Source of the DNA: Arthrobacter sp. SLBN-83
GTDB taxonomy: Bacteria; Actinomycetota; Actinomycetes; Actinomycetales; Micrococcaceae
Direction: 5' to 3'
Assembly: GCF_006715285.1 (NCBI RefSeq)
Contig: NZ_VFMX01000001.1
Coordinates: 1,984,001 to 2,048,000, forward strand
Length of the DNA: 64,000 bases
Shown here one piece after another: positions 18,660-28,170 of this stretch (position 1 is the first letter of the stretch; each line of letters opens with the position of its first letter). The position numbers were made by a program, and so were the translations under genes. The notes under the pieces were generated by a model that worked only from the letters and a program-made list of their open reading frames with translations, did no database searches and was not told the origin of the DNA.

Positions 18660-18681
18660 GCCTTACCAGCAACACATAAAA

Positions 18682-18719
18682 AGCAGGGGCCGTTATGGAA
18701 ATCCATAACGGCCCCTGCT
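18682..18719. terminator. Strong bidirectional terminator
   Basis: A perfect 17-bp stem (AGCAGGGGCCGTTATGG with its complement) and an AAAT loop, between the convergent alcohol dehydrogenase and ureidoglycine aminohydrolase genes. It ends both the ADH transcript and the four-gene ureide operon. Confidence 0.9.
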
Positions 18720-18740
18720 GCTGCCCGAAGGCGGAAACGG

Positions 18741-19553
18741 CTAGGTGAGCTTCACCTGGCGGTTCATGTCCTTGTACAGGAGGTAGCGGAATTCGCCCGG
18801 GCCGCCGGCGTAGCAGGCCTGCGGGCAGAAGGCGCGCAGCCACATGAAGTCGCCGGCCTCCACCTCCACCCAGTCGTTGTTGAGCAGGTACATGGCCTTG
18901 CCTTCCAGGACGTACAGGCCATGCTCCATGACGTGCGTTTCCGGGAACGGGATCACGCCGCCTGGCTGGAACGTGACGATGTTGACCTGCATGTCATGCG
19001 CCAGGTCGCTGGAGTCCGTGAAACGCGTGGTCTTCCAGACGTCGTTGGTGTCCGGCATGGACGTGGGCTCGATGTCCTTCTCGTTGGTGACGAAGGACTT
19101 GGCCTCGTACCCCTCCAGCCGCTCGTAGGCCTTGCGGATCCAGTGGTAGGAGACGACGTCGTCGGAGACGTTCTCCACGCCCCACTCCGAACCGGCGGCC
19201 AGGTAGGCGTAGCCGCCTTCCTCCATCTGGTGCAGCTCGCCGTCGAGGGTCAAATTGAGCTTGCCCTTGGTCACAAACACGACGCCCTCCACGCCTGCCT
19301 CGAATTCAGCCTTCGGTGCGCCGCCGCCCGGGGCGATCTCAACGATCAGCTGGGAGAACGTGGTGGCGAAACCCGAAATGGGGCGGGCGATGATCCAGGA
19401 GCGGGTGTTGGAGAAGCCCGGAAGGTTGGACGTGACGATGTCCGTCATCACGCCCTTCGGGATCACCGTGTAGGCCTCGGTGACGATGGCGCGCTCGGTG
19501 GTCAGGTGGGTCTGCGGCGGCAGTCCGCCGCTGGGGGAGTAGTACTTGCCCAT
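18741..19553 (-). CDS. allE: (S)-ureidoglycine aminohydrolase
   Basis: Bicupin enzyme of 270 aa that hydrolyses (S)-ureidoglycine to (S)-ureidoglycolate and ammonia, the step after allantoate in ureide breakdown. It starts MGKYYSPSGGLPPQT; the second cupin carries the metal-binding pattern ETHVMEHGLYVLEG (probably Mn2+). The upstream extension of the frame is rejected because AAAGGA precedes the ATG at 19553. It is the last gene of an apparent four-gene operon with malic enzyme, malate synthase and a DUF6986 protein. That context fits disposal of glyoxylate from ureidoglycolate. Confidence 0.9.
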   Translation of the reverse strand: MGKYYSPSGGLPPQTHLTTERAIVTEAYTVIPKGVMTDIVTSNLPGFSNTRSWIIARPISGFATTFSQLIVEIAPGGGAPKAEFEAGVEGVVFVTKGKLNLTLDGELHQMEEGGYAYLAAGSEWGVENVSDDVVSYHWIRKAYERLEGYEAKSFVTNEKDIEPTSMPDTNDVWKTTRFTDSSDLAHDMQVNIVTFQPGGVIPFPETHVMEHGLYVLEGKAMYLLNNDWVEVEAGDFMWLRAFCPQACYAGGPGEFRYLLYKDMNRQVKLT

Positions 19554-19570
19554 GAATCGATTCCTTTGGC

Positions 19571-20845
19571 TTAGGAGTTGGAAGTGGTGGCCAGCCGCGG
19601 GTGCGCCAGTGCGGTGAGCTGCGGAATTCCGACGCCGGCAAGCGCCTGGACTTCCTCGGCACCAACGGCGCCGCACTGGACGCCGCGGAGGACGAACGCG
19701 GCCAGGGCGCGGGCGGTGGCGGGCTCGTCCATGACGCCACCTTCAGTCCGCTCCACGTAGTTGCGCAGGCGGGCCGCCGCGGCCGGCAGGCCCTCGCGGT
19801 AGAAGGCGTAGGTGGCGGCGAACCGGCTGGGCAGCTGGGCCGGGTGCAGGTCCCAGCCCTGGTAGTAGCCGCGTTCCAGCGATCGCCGCACCAGGCGGCC
19901 GTGCAACTGCCAGGCGTTCTCCACGTTGTCACCCACGGGGATGATGTTGGTGGAACCGTCGGAGAGCCGGATGCCGGTGCCGGCCACGGCCAGCTGCATG
20001 ACTTCTTTGGCGAAGTCGGCCACCGGGTGCTCCATCGACTGGTACTCCGCGGAGATCTGCAGGGATGCCGAGTAGTCGTACGTGCCGTAGTGCAGCCCGC
20101 TGATGCGCCCGGGCACGGCGTGCGGCAGCTGGGCCACCGGCGACGTGCCTTCCGGGCCCAGGATCAGCTGCGGCGCTTCCACCTGGACCTCGAAGCGGAG
20201 CCTGCCCGCGGGCAGGCCGTGGACTTCCTCCAGCCGGGAGACCGCGTAATCCATGGCCTTGACCTGGGCCACCGTGGTGACCTTGGGCAGGGTCAGGACC
20301 AGGCCTTCCGGCAGCTCGCCCGCCTGGGCGAGGCCGGAGACGAACAGGTCCAGGGTCCGCAGCCCGCGGGCCCGGGTGGGGGCCTCGAAGCACTTGAAGC
20401 GGATACCGATGAACGGGGGAGCGGACCCGGCAGCGACTGCCGTGGCCACCGCGGAAGCCGCGGCAACCGCGGCGGCGTCCTCGGCGTCGTCACCCCTGTC
20501 CCCAAAGCCGTCCTCAAAGTCGAGGCGCAGGTCCTCGATCGGCTCGTCGGCCAGCTTTGCGGCCACCCGGCCGGCGACTGCCTCGGCGAGGCCGGCTTCC
20601 TGGCCCAGGAGCCGGCCCAGCTTTTCGAACCCGCCGTGGGCTTCCGCCGTCGCGGTGGCCTGGGCGCCCCAGTCGGCAGCCAACGACGGCGTAAACCGGT
20701 CGGCGGGCACGTACACCGTGTGCACGGGCTGGCGGGAGCCGTCGTCGCCCGGGTAGTTCTGCTCCAACAGCCGGTCCGTGGCGGCAAGCTGCCCGTCGAT
20801 GGCGGCCAGGTCTCCGGCGGAGAGCGAGGGTTTGGGTGTTGCCAT
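19571..20845 (-). CDS. DUF6986 / HpcH-CitE-like aldolase-superfamily protein
   Basis: A 424-aa cytoplasmic protein with signs of the phosphoenolpyruvate-binding TIM barrel shared with malate synthase, CitE and HpcH: LRLDFEDGFG (acidic metal-ligand strand), VLTLPKVTT, RFEVQVEAPQLIL (Glu ligand region) and the YYQGWDLHPAQ C-terminal segment. No enzymatic role is established to my knowledge. Its stop-start neighbours are malate synthase (1 nt upstream) and allE (17 nt downstream). It could act on a C-C bond in glyoxylate or ureidoglycolate metabolism, which is inference from context. Confidence 0.82.
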   Translation of the reverse strand: MATPKPSLSAGDLAAIDGQLAATDRLLEQNYPGDDGSRQPVHTVYVPADRFTPSLAADWGAQATATAEAHGGFEKLGRLLGQEAGLAEAVAGRVAAKLADEPIEDLRLDFEDGFGDRGDDAEDAAAVAAASAVATAVAAGSAPPFIGIRFKCFEAPTRARGLRTLDLFVSGLAQAGELPEGLVLTLPKVTTVAQVKAMDYAVSRLEEVHGLPAGRLRFEVQVEAPQLILGPEGTSPVAQLPHAVPGRISGLHYGTYDYSASLQISAEYQSMEHPVADFAKEVMQLAVAGTGIRLSDGSTNIIPVGDNVENAWQLHGRLVRRSLERGYYQGWDLHPAQLPSRFAATYAFYREGLPAAAARLRNYVERTEGGVMDEPATARALAAFVLRGVQCGAVGAEEVQALAGVGIPQLTALAHPRLATTSNS

Positions 20846-20846
20846 C

Positions 20847-22445
20847 TCAGCCCACCAGTTCGTACGCGGGAGTGGTGAGGAAGTCCGTGTAGTCGTCGGA
20901 GAGGCAGATGTCCGCGATCAACTCGCTGGCCGGCTGGTAGTAGCGCCGGAACGCCTCATCGCCGAACTCGGTGCGGAGCCGTTCCGTTTCCTCGCCCAGG
21001 ACCTTCTCCACCAGTTCCTTGGTCACCGTGTTGCCGGTGTCCGCAAGGATGGACTTGTTGCGGATCTGCTGCCACACCTGGGAACGGGAGATCTCCGCGG
21101 TGGCGGCATCCTCCATCAGGTTGTGGATGGCGACGGCTCCGTTTCCGGACAGCCACACCGCGGTGTAGGCCACGGCCACGTACAGGTTCAGGCGCAGCCC
21201 GGCCTCGGTAACCTGGCCGTCAGCGGACTGGACGTCCAGCAGCTGGGCCGCCGTCACGGAAACCTCGGGGCGCTGCTTGTCCACCTGGTTGGGCTTGTCG
21301 CCGAGGACCGAATCGAAGACTTCGCGGCAGGTGGGGACCAGGTCCGGGTGGGCCACCCAGGAACCGTCGAAGCCATCGTTCGCCTCCCGGGTCTTGTCAG
21401 CGCGGACCTTCTCGAAGGCAGCCGCGGTGACTTCCGGGTGGCGACGGTTGGGGATGACCGCTGCCATGCCGCCCATGGCAAACGCGCCGCGCTTGTGGCA
21501 GGTCTTCACCAGGAGCTCGGTGTAGGCACGCATGAACGGGGCGGTCATCACCACGGAAGCGCGGTCCGGCAGCACGAACTCCTCGCCGGCGTCCCGGAAG
21601 TACTTGATGATGCTGAACAGGTAGTCCCAGCGGCCGGCGTTCAGGCCGGAGGCATGGTCCCGCAATTCGTACAGGATCTCGTCCATCTCGAAGGCGGCCG
21701 GGATGGTCTCGATCAGCACGGTGGCACGGATGGTGCCCTGGTTCAGGCCCAGGTAGTCCTGCGCGAACACGAACACGTCGTTCCACAACCGGGCCTCGAG
21801 GTGGCTCTCCATCTTGGGCAGGTAGTAATACGGGCCCTGCCCGTTAAGCACCAGCTGCTTGGCGATGTGGAAGAAGTGCAGCCCGAAGTCCACCAGCGCG
21901 CCCACGGCCAGTTCGCCGTTGATGAGCAGGTGCTTTTCCTGCATGTGCCAGCCGCGGGGGCGGGCCACCACGACGGCGAGCGGCGCGTCGGTGCGGAGGC
22001 GGTACTCCTTGCCTTCCTCCGAGGTGAAGCCCAGCGTGCCCTGGGCCGCGTCGCGGAGGTTCAGGATGGCGTCGATGACGTTGGCCCAGGTGGGCGTGCT
22101 GGCGTCCTCGAGGTCCGCCAGCCACACCTTGGCGCCGGAGTTCAGGGCGTTGATGGCCATCTTTGCCGGCGACGCGGGCCCGGTCATTTCCACCCGGCGG
22201 TCCTGCAAAGCCGCCGGTGCCGGTGCAACCTTCCAGTCGCCGTCGCGCACGTCCTTGGTCTCCGGCAGGAAGTCCAGCTTGCCGGTCTCGGCTACCCGCT
22301 GCCGCTTGACGGCGCGGGCCGCCAGGAGCTCGTTGCGGGTGCCGGCGAACCGGTTGTGGAGTTCCTCCACGAAGGCCAGTGCCTTGGGCGTGAGGATCTC
22401 CTCCGCGCGGTCGATCGGCCGGGGATCTGTGACGGTGATGGCCAT
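20847..22445 (-). CDS. aceB: Malate synthase A
   Basis: Condenses glyoxylate with acetyl-CoA to malate; 532 aa, the length of isoform A (isoform G is ~720). Characteristic segments are KVWLADLEDASTPTW, the RPRGWHMQEKH active-site strand, YYLPKMESHLEARLWNDVF and IRATVLIETIPAAFEMDEI. No isocitrate lyase is nearby, and the neighbours are allE and malic enzyme. So this copy probably handles glyoxylate from ureides rather than the glyoxylate shunt alone. It is second in the operon, 36 nt after malic enzyme. Confidence 0.95.
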   Translation of the reverse strand: MAITVTDPRPIDRAEEILTPKALAFVEELHNRFAGTRNELLAARAVKRQRVAETGKLDFLPETKDVRDGDWKVAPAPAALQDRRVEMTGPASPAKMAINALNSGAKVWLADLEDASTPTWANVIDAILNLRDAAQGTLGFTSEEGKEYRLRTDAPLAVVVARPRGWHMQEKHLLINGELAVGALVDFGLHFFHIAKQLVLNGQGPYYYLPKMESHLEARLWNDVFVFAQDYLGLNQGTIRATVLIETIPAAFEMDEILYELRDHASGLNAGRWDYLFSIIKYFRDAGEEFVLPDRASVVMTAPFMRAYTELLVKTCHKRGAFAMGGMAAVIPNRRHPEVTAAAFEKVRADKTREANDGFDGSWVAHPDLVPTCREVFDSVLGDKPNQVDKQRPEVSVTAAQLLDVQSADGQVTEAGLRLNLYVAVAYTAVWLSGNGAVAIHNLMEDAATAEISRSQVWQQIRNKSILADTGNTVTKELVEKVLGEETERLRTEFGDEAFRRYYQPASELIADICLSDDYTDFLTTPAYELVG

Positions 22446-22481
22446 TTCTGGTCCTTTCCTTGGGCTGGGAAGTCGGGCGGG

Positions 22482-23933
<1,452 letters not shown>

Positions 23934-23991
23934 TGAATGTCCTCCTGTTTAGGCCTGGTCCGGCTTCTACTCTAATCCGAATGTTTTCGTA

Positions 23992-24019
23992 TTATGGATA
24001 TTATTATCTACTTTATGGA
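23992..24019. promoter_or_regulatory. Candidate IclR operator region: direct repeats TTATGGA 21 bp apart
   Basis: TTATGGA at 23992-23998 and again at 24013-24019, exactly two helical turns apart, in a strikingly A/T-rich patch. The left copy also reads TTTC-N7-GGAT. It lies about 60 bp upstream of the malic enzyme start and 135 bp upstream of the iclR start. Confidence 0.45.
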
Positions 24020-24154
24020 AACACAACCCCCCAGAATGCGACTGTCCCCTCGCATCGCGGCGGCGCTGGCTGTGCTGTATGTTGGGTGTTCTAAGCAACT
24101 CTTTTCACGATGCGGATAAGAGTTGTCGGATTCCGAGCCATAGGAGACAACGGA

Positions 24155-24910
24155 ATGGCAGAAAAAGCCTCTGGCGGAGTGCAGTCGGTAGAGCGCGTCT
24201 TCGAACTGCTTGAGCTCATCACCGATGCCGGCGGCGACGTAACCCTCAGCGAGCTGTCGTCCTCCACGGACCTGCCGCTGCCCACCATCCACCGCCTGCT
24301 CCGCACCCTGGTGTCGCTTGGCTACATCCGCCAGCTGCCCAACCGGCGCTACGCGCTGGGCCCCCGGCTCATCCGGCTTGGCGAAGGTGCCAACAAGCAG
24401 CTGGGCGCCTTGGCCCAGCCCCAGCTGAAGATCCTGGTGGACCGGCTGGGGGAGACCTCCAACATGGCGGTGCTGGATTCGGACATGGTGATCTATGTGG
24501 CCCAGGTGCCGTCGCTGCACTCCATGCGCATGTTCACCGAGGTGGGCCGCCGCGCCCATACACATGCCACCGGCGTGGGCAAGGCAATCCTGGCCCAGCT
24601 CGACGACGACACCGTGCGGGGCATCGTGGCCCGCGCCGGCATGCCCACCCCCACCGCCAAGAGCATCGGCGATGTGGATGAACTGCTGGCCGACCTCAAG
24701 CTCATCCGCGAGCGTGGCTACTCCATAGACGAGGAAGAGCAGGAACTCGGTGTCCGCTGCTTCGCCATGGCGGTACCCAACGCCCCCACGCCCAGCGCCA
24801 TTTCCGTCTCCGGCCCGGTATCGCGGGTGGATGAGGACTTCGCGGACAAGGCCGTGCCCATCCTCCGGGAGGCCGCCGAGGCTATCTCCCGCGAGCTGAA
24901 CCGCACCTGA
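24155..24910 (+). CDS. IclR-family transcriptional regulator
   Basis: A 251-aa regulator with an N-terminal winged HTH (VQSVERVFELLELITDAGGDVTLSELSSSTDLPLPTIHRLL) and a C-terminal IclR effector domain (about residues 75-250) with THATGVGKAILAQL and GVRCFAMAVPNA. Regulators of this kind that control allantoin genes (AllR) bind glyoxylate or allantoin-type ligands. The divergent malic enzyme-aceB-DUF6986-allE operon makes ureide sensing likely. AGGAGA lies 9 nt before ATG 24155. The name AllR is not proven here. Confidence 0.9.
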   Translation: MAEKASGGVQSVERVFELLELITDAGGDVTLSELSSSTDLPLPTIHRLLRTLVSLGYIRQLPNRRYALGPRLIRLGEGANKQLGALAQPQLKILVDRLGETSNMAVLDSDMVIYVAQVPSLHSMRMFTEVGRRAHTHATGVGKAILAQLDDDTVRGIVARAGMPTPTAKSIGDVDELLADLKLIRERGYSIDEEEQELGVRCFAMAVPNAPTPSAISVSGPVSRVDEDFADKAVPILREAAEAISRELNRT

Positions 24911-24934
24911 GGCACCCACGTTTATAAGCAATCG

Positions 24935-24978
24935 CGACGGCGGCCCGCACCTGATCCAAAAGGTGCGGGCCGCCGTCG
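24935..24978. terminator. Bidirectional terminator between iclR and the NCS2 permease
   Basis: A perfect 18-bp stem beginning CGACGGCGGCCCGCACCT with an 8-nt loop, between two convergent stops. Confidence 0.88.
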
Positions 24979-24993
24979 TTCGCGGTGTCCTTG

Positions 24994-26499
24994 CTAATGC
25001 TCTGATGCCTTTTCGGCTGACTGGACGGGGACTTCCTTGCCGTCGCAGTCGATGAGCTTGCCGTTTTCAAACCGGTCGCCCTCGGCCAGGCAGCGGAGGT
25101 CCTCGGCGCGTACCAGGCGCTCGGTGCCGGCGACGAACACGGACTGGTTGTCCGAGTTGCCGGCCCGGAGGTGGTTGAACAGCAGGTTCAGCAGGATGGC
25201 CATGACTGCGGCCGAGCTGATGCCGGAGTGGAAGATGGTGCCGAACCAGGACGGGAACTGGTCGTAGAAGGTGGGAGCGGCGATGGGGATCATCCCGAAG
25301 CCGATGGAGGCGGCTACAACAATCAGGTTCATGTTGTTCTTGTAGTCCACCTTGGACAGCGTCCGGATGCCGCTGGCGGCGACGGTGCCGAAGAGCACGA
25401 TCCCGGCGCCGCCCAGGACGGGAGTGGGCACTGCTGCCACCACACGGCCGAGGACGGGGAGGAGGCCCAGGACCACCAGGATGACGCCGCCGGCACTGAC
25501 CACGAACCGGCTCTTGACGCCCGTGATGGCCACCAGGCCCACGTTCTGGGCGAACGCGCTCTGGGTGAAGGAGTTGAACAGCGGGGAGACGGCGCTGGAG
25601 AGCATGTCCGCACGGAGGCCGTTGCCGATCCGCTTGGAGTCCACCTTGGTGCCTACGATCTCGCCGACGGCGATGATGTCCGCAGAGGTTTCGGTGAGGG
25701 TAACGAGGATGACGATCAGCATGGAGATGATGGCCGCGACCTCAAAGGTGGGTGGTCCGAAGGCGAACGGGGTGGGGAAGGCGACGATGTCGCCCTGGCC
25801 CACCTTGGAGAAATCGGCCATCCCGAAAACGACGGCGATCAGTGTGCCCAGGACCATGGCCAGCAGGATGGACAAGCGGGAGATGGCGGCGCTGCCCACC
25901 TTGCTGAGGAGCAGGACGATGCCCATGGTGGCTGCTGCCAGTCCGATGTTTGCCATGCTGCCGTAGTTGGGTGCCTTGTTGTTGCCGCCCATGGCCCAGT
26001 TGGCGGCCACCGGCATCAGCGTCAGGCCGATGGTGGTGATCACCGTGCCAGTGACGACAGGCGGGAAGAAGCGGATGATCTTCGAGAACAGCGGCGTGAT
26101 CAGCAGCCCGATCAGGGAGGCCGCGATGACGGAACCGAAGACTGCCTGGATGCCGCCCCCGCCGTGGACGATGGCCACCATGGTGGAAACGCCTGCAAAG
26201 GAGACGCCCTGGACCAGCGGCAACTGGGAGCCAAAGAAGGGAATGCCGACGGTCTGCAGGATGGTGGCGAGGCCGCCGACGAAAAGGCAGGCGGCGATGA
26301 GCAGGCCGATGTCCTGCGAGTTCATCCCGGCGGCCGCGCCGATGATCAGGGGCGGGGCGATGATGCCGCCGTACATGGTGAGGACGTGCTGGAAGCCGTA
26401 TGCAAACATGCTTCCGATGGGGAGCCGCTGGTCTTCCGGGCGGGCCGGCCGTGCGCCTTTGCCGGCGGCTGCGGGGGCCAGTTTCTTCTTGGTGTTCAT
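24994..26499 (-). CDS. NCS2-family urate/xanthine permease
   Basis: A 501-aa nucleobase:cation symporter with about 14 membrane helices, in the xanthine/urate branch. Markers are YGFQHVLTMYGG near the N terminus, QLPLVQGVSF, the TETSADIIAVGEIVG helix and the QNVGLVAITGVKSR motif of xanthine/urate carriers. The hydrophilic tail (FVAGTERLVRAEDL...) is cytoplasmic. It lies downstream of uricase on the same strand, separated by 163 nt holding a palindromic element, so urate (or xanthine) uptake for the adjacent uricase is likely. Confidence 0.9.
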   Translation of the reverse strand: MNTKKKLAPAAAGKGARPARPEDQRLPIGSMFAYGFQHVLTMYGGIIAPPLIIGAAAGMNSQDIGLLIAACLFVGGLATILQTVGIPFFGSQLPLVQGVSFAGVSTMVAIVHGGGGIQAVFGSVIAASLIGLLITPLFSKIIRFFPPVVTGTVITTIGLTLMPVAANWAMGGNNKAPNYGSMANIGLAAATMGIVLLLSKVGSAAISRLSILLAMVLGTLIAVVFGMADFSKVGQGDIVAFPTPFAFGPPTFEVAAIISMLIVILVTLTETSADIIAVGEIVGTKVDSKRIGNGLRADMLSSAVSPLFNSFTQSAFAQNVGLVAITGVKSRFVVSAGGVILVVLGLLPVLGRVVAAVPTPVLGGAGIVLFGTVAASGIRTLSKVDYKNNMNLIVVAASIGFGMIPIAAPTFYDQFPSWFGTIFHSGISSAAVMAILLNLLFNHLRAGNSDNQSVFVAGTERLVRAEDLRCLAEGDRFENGKLIDCDGKEVPVQSAEKASEH

Positions 26500-26604
26500 G
26501 GCAGACTTTCTTGGTTCATGGCAGACGTCATCGTCTGGCTAACTGGTGTCTGGCTAACGGGTGTTGTGAAGACGTTAAATATGTAGTTTTTGGTTTTACG
26601 GGGC

Positions 26605-26650
26605 TGGTTTCGACGGGCTCAACCACCGGTGGTCGAGCCCGTCGAAACCA
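26605..26650. repeat. 46-bp REP-like palindrome between uricase and permease
   Basis: TGGTTTCGACGGGCTC and its complement flank a CACCGGTG centre, with one internal mismatch. Sequences of this type (GTTTCGAC...CTCAACCACCGG) recur in intergenic regions of Arthrobacter-like genomes. It may act as an mRNA-stabilising or attenuating hairpin within the uricase-permease transcript. Confidence 0.7.
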
Positions 26651-26662
26651 GAAAGTGTGCCT

Positions 26663-27571
26663 TTAGCAGAAGCCGGCGATGCCGGACCAGGCAGCAGGGG
26701 CTGCCGCTGCATCTTCCCGCTGAACCGTGGCCTCGATCAGGCCGTACGGGCGGTCGGCGGCGAAGAAGACCTCGTTGGGGTTGTCGAGGCCGAACGGCGA
26801 GAGGTCCACCAGGAAGTGGTGCTTGTTGGGCATGGAGAACTTGATCTCGTCGATTTCGCTGTGTGCTTCGAGAACCTTGGTGCCCATGTCGAACAGGGTC
26901 TGCTGGAGCGCATGGGAGTACTTCTCGGTGAAGCCTTCAAGCAGGAGGCCCTTGACGTCGTCGTAGCTCTTGTTGAAGTCCAGCGTGCTGAAGTCCGTCC
27001 CGGTCTTGAAGCGCCAGCGGGCTGAAACGTCCGTGGCCAGGATGCGGTCGGTGGTTTCGGGCAGGGTGGTGTAGCGGTCCCGGGGGTAGCCGACAAAGCC
27101 GGACTGGGTGGACTTCAGGACGGTCAGGTCCTTCAGTCCGGAGATCAGGTGGCTTGTGGCCCCGTCCCGGACCAGGACGGCGGTCCGGACTTCCTGGCCG
27201 TTGCGGACGAACGAGTGGTCGTGTTCGCTGCCGTGGGCCTGGATCCGGTTCCAGGCGTAGGACTCTGCTTCCCAACGTCCGCCGTTGACCCAGTCGAAGC
27301 TGGAAGTGAAGTGCTCGCCGAGACGCAAAAGGAACTCTTCCGGCGAGCCAATGCCGTCGCGGGCAAAGGCGTAGATGGTGTTCTTTTGTGTGTCAGTGGC
27401 CACCACGTGGGCGTTGTCGCCTTCCAGGTGGGCCGCGGCGAAGTCGCCCCGCAGTTGCGAGGTGACGTTCAGGTCCTCAATCTCGTGGCGGTTGCTGTCG
27501 CGGGTGATCTTGACGACGCGCACTTCTGCCTTGCCGTACTGGTTCTCGCCGAGGATGATCTTGCTGCTCAT
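26663..27571 (-). CDS. pucL: Urate oxidase (uricase)
   Basis: Cofactor-free oxidase turning urate, O2 and water into 5-hydroxyisourate and H2O2; 302 aa, two T-fold domains. Visible are the N-terminal YGKAEVRVVKI with the catalytic Lys, VVATDTQKNTIYAFA with the substrate-binding Thr-Asp, and the C-terminal KHHFLVDLSPFGLDNPNEVF. HIU hydrolase and OHCU decarboxylase, often adjacent or fused, are absent here. An operator-like palindrome (27596-27611) and an intrinsic terminator (27664-27697) lie in its upstream region, suggesting transcriptional control at two levels. Confidence 0.95.
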   Translation of the reverse strand: MSSKIILGENQYGKAEVRVVKITRDSNRHEIEDLNVTSQLRGDFAAAHLEGDNAHVVATDTQKNTIYAFARDGIGSPEEFLLRLGEHFTSSFDWVNGGRWEAESYAWNRIQAHGSEHDHSFVRNGQEVRTAVLVRDGATSHLISGLKDLTVLKSTQSGFVGYPRDRYTTLPETTDRILATDVSARWRFKTGTDFSTLDFNKSYDDVKGLLLEGFTEKYSHALQQTLFDMGTKVLEAHSEIDEIKFSMPNKHHFLVDLSPFGLDNPNEVFFAADRPYGLIEATVQREDAAAAPAAWSGIAGFC

Positions 27572-27595
27572 GGTCTTTTCCCAACTTCCGGTAAG

Positions 27596-27611
27596 TGGAA
27601 CCTAGGTTCCA
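27596..27611. promoter_or_regulatory. Perfect 16-bp palindrome upstream of uricase
   Basis: TGGAACCTAGGTTCCA, centred about 32 nt before the uricase start codon. The GGAA/TTCC half-sites resemble IclR-family operators and the site upstream of the NCS1 permease gene (TTCC-N7-GGAA). Confidence 0.6.
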
Positions 27612-27663
27612 TCACTGAAATTAAGCGCGCGTTTCATGCGCGTTTCCGATGGAGCCGACCCAA

Positions 27664-27697
27664 CAAAAAAAGAGCCGGCATCCGTTGATGCCAGCTC
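27664..27697 (-). terminator. Intrinsic terminator in the uricase leader
   Basis: On the minus strand, an 11-bp stem with one mismatch (GAGCTGGCATC / GATGCCGGCTC) and an AACG loop is followed directly by seven T. It lies 93 nt upstream of the uricase start and downstream of an 8-codon ORF, so it either ends a short RNA or attenuates uricase. Confidence 0.8.
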
Positions 27698-27724
27698 ATT
27701 ACGACCCTGCCTGCTGCTCCCAGG

Positions 27725-27751
27725 TTACGTGACGTGCGCCACGAGTTGCAT
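27725..27751 (-). other. Possible 8-codon leader ORF before the uricase-side terminator
   Basis: ATG to TAA encoding MQLVAHVT, with GGAGG 9 nt upstream (complement of 27761-27765) and a strong intrinsic terminator 28 nt downstream. This is the layout of a leader peptide, but the peptide has no run of a diagnostic amino acid. The longer frame through it (to 27949) has no support. Confidence 0.35.
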
Positions 27752-27852
27752 AACAGCGTACCTCCACAAGCCGGTGGTGTACATCACAGATTCAAAAATC
27801 GCTTTGTGACCGGTTGGGGTGGGTGGGGCCGGCGTACGCGCGGGAGTGGCTA

Positions 27853-27882
27853 TTGACCGCCGTGCCATCGCCCGCCTACTAT
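27853..27882 (+). promoter_or_regulatory. Predicted promoter TTGACC-N18-TACTAT
   Basis: -35 at 27853-27858 and -10 at 27877-27882, with the start of transcription expected inside the inverted repeat at 27889-27905. It would drive the 63-codon gene at 27933. Confidence 0.55.
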
Positions 27883-27888
27883 TTTCAC

Positions 27889-27905
27889 AAAGCAGAAATT
27901 GCTTT
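27889..27905. promoter_or_regulatory. Inverted repeat AAAGCA-N5-TGCTTT (candidate operator)
   Basis: A perfect 6-bp inverted repeat immediately downstream of the -10 box. The overlapping sequence TTTC-ACAAAGCA-GAAA closely resembles the site ATTTC-ACATAGC-GAAAT at 32164, suggesting a shared IclR-type regulator. Confidence 0.5.
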
Positions 27906-27932
27906 CCACAATATGAAAACGAGGAGGTTTCC

Positions 27933-28124
27933 ATGTACCAGCAGGACAACCAGTCTGCGCCGGTAACGCCGTCCGCAGGAACCGGCGCAGAGGAGTTCTA
28001 CCTCCCGCTCGGCGGCGGAATCGACCCGGATCTGTACGTGCCGGAGGACCGCCGTCACCCCACCGGCCGCTTCTCCCGGTGGATCCAGTCGCTGCCTGTT
28101 TTTGGGGGCACTGAGCGGCGGTAG
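27933..28124 (+). CDS. Small hypothetical protein, 63 aa
   Basis: Begins MYQQDNQSAPVTPSAG and ends SRWIQSLPVFGGTERR. No known domain, signal peptide or membrane segment. Translation is well supported: GAGGAGG lies 5 nt before the ATG, and a near-consensus promoter with an operator-like repeat sits just upstream. Residues 20-45 (EEFYLPLGGGIDPDLYVPEDRR) are Gly/Pro/acidic and probably unstructured. Its place between uricase and other purine genes, with a related operator, suggests a link to purine catabolism, but the function is unknown. Confidence 0.65.
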   Translation: MYQQDNQSAPVTPSAGTGAEEFYLPLGGGIDPDLYVPEDRRHPTGRFSRWIQSLPVFGGTERR

Positions 28125-28170
28125 GGGCAAGCGCTGGGGCTCGCGCAATCGGAATTGCCTGTGAGTACCC

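Noticed and set aside
26605..26650. CRISPR repeat or insertion-sequence end
   Set aside because: Single palindrome with no spacer array, no transposase and no target-site duplication visible.
27752..27949. Upstream part of the 74-codon minus-strand frame ending at 27725
   Set aside because: No ribosome binding site at its start, and it overlaps the promoter and start of the well-supported 63-codon gene; only the last eight codons have a GGAGG site.
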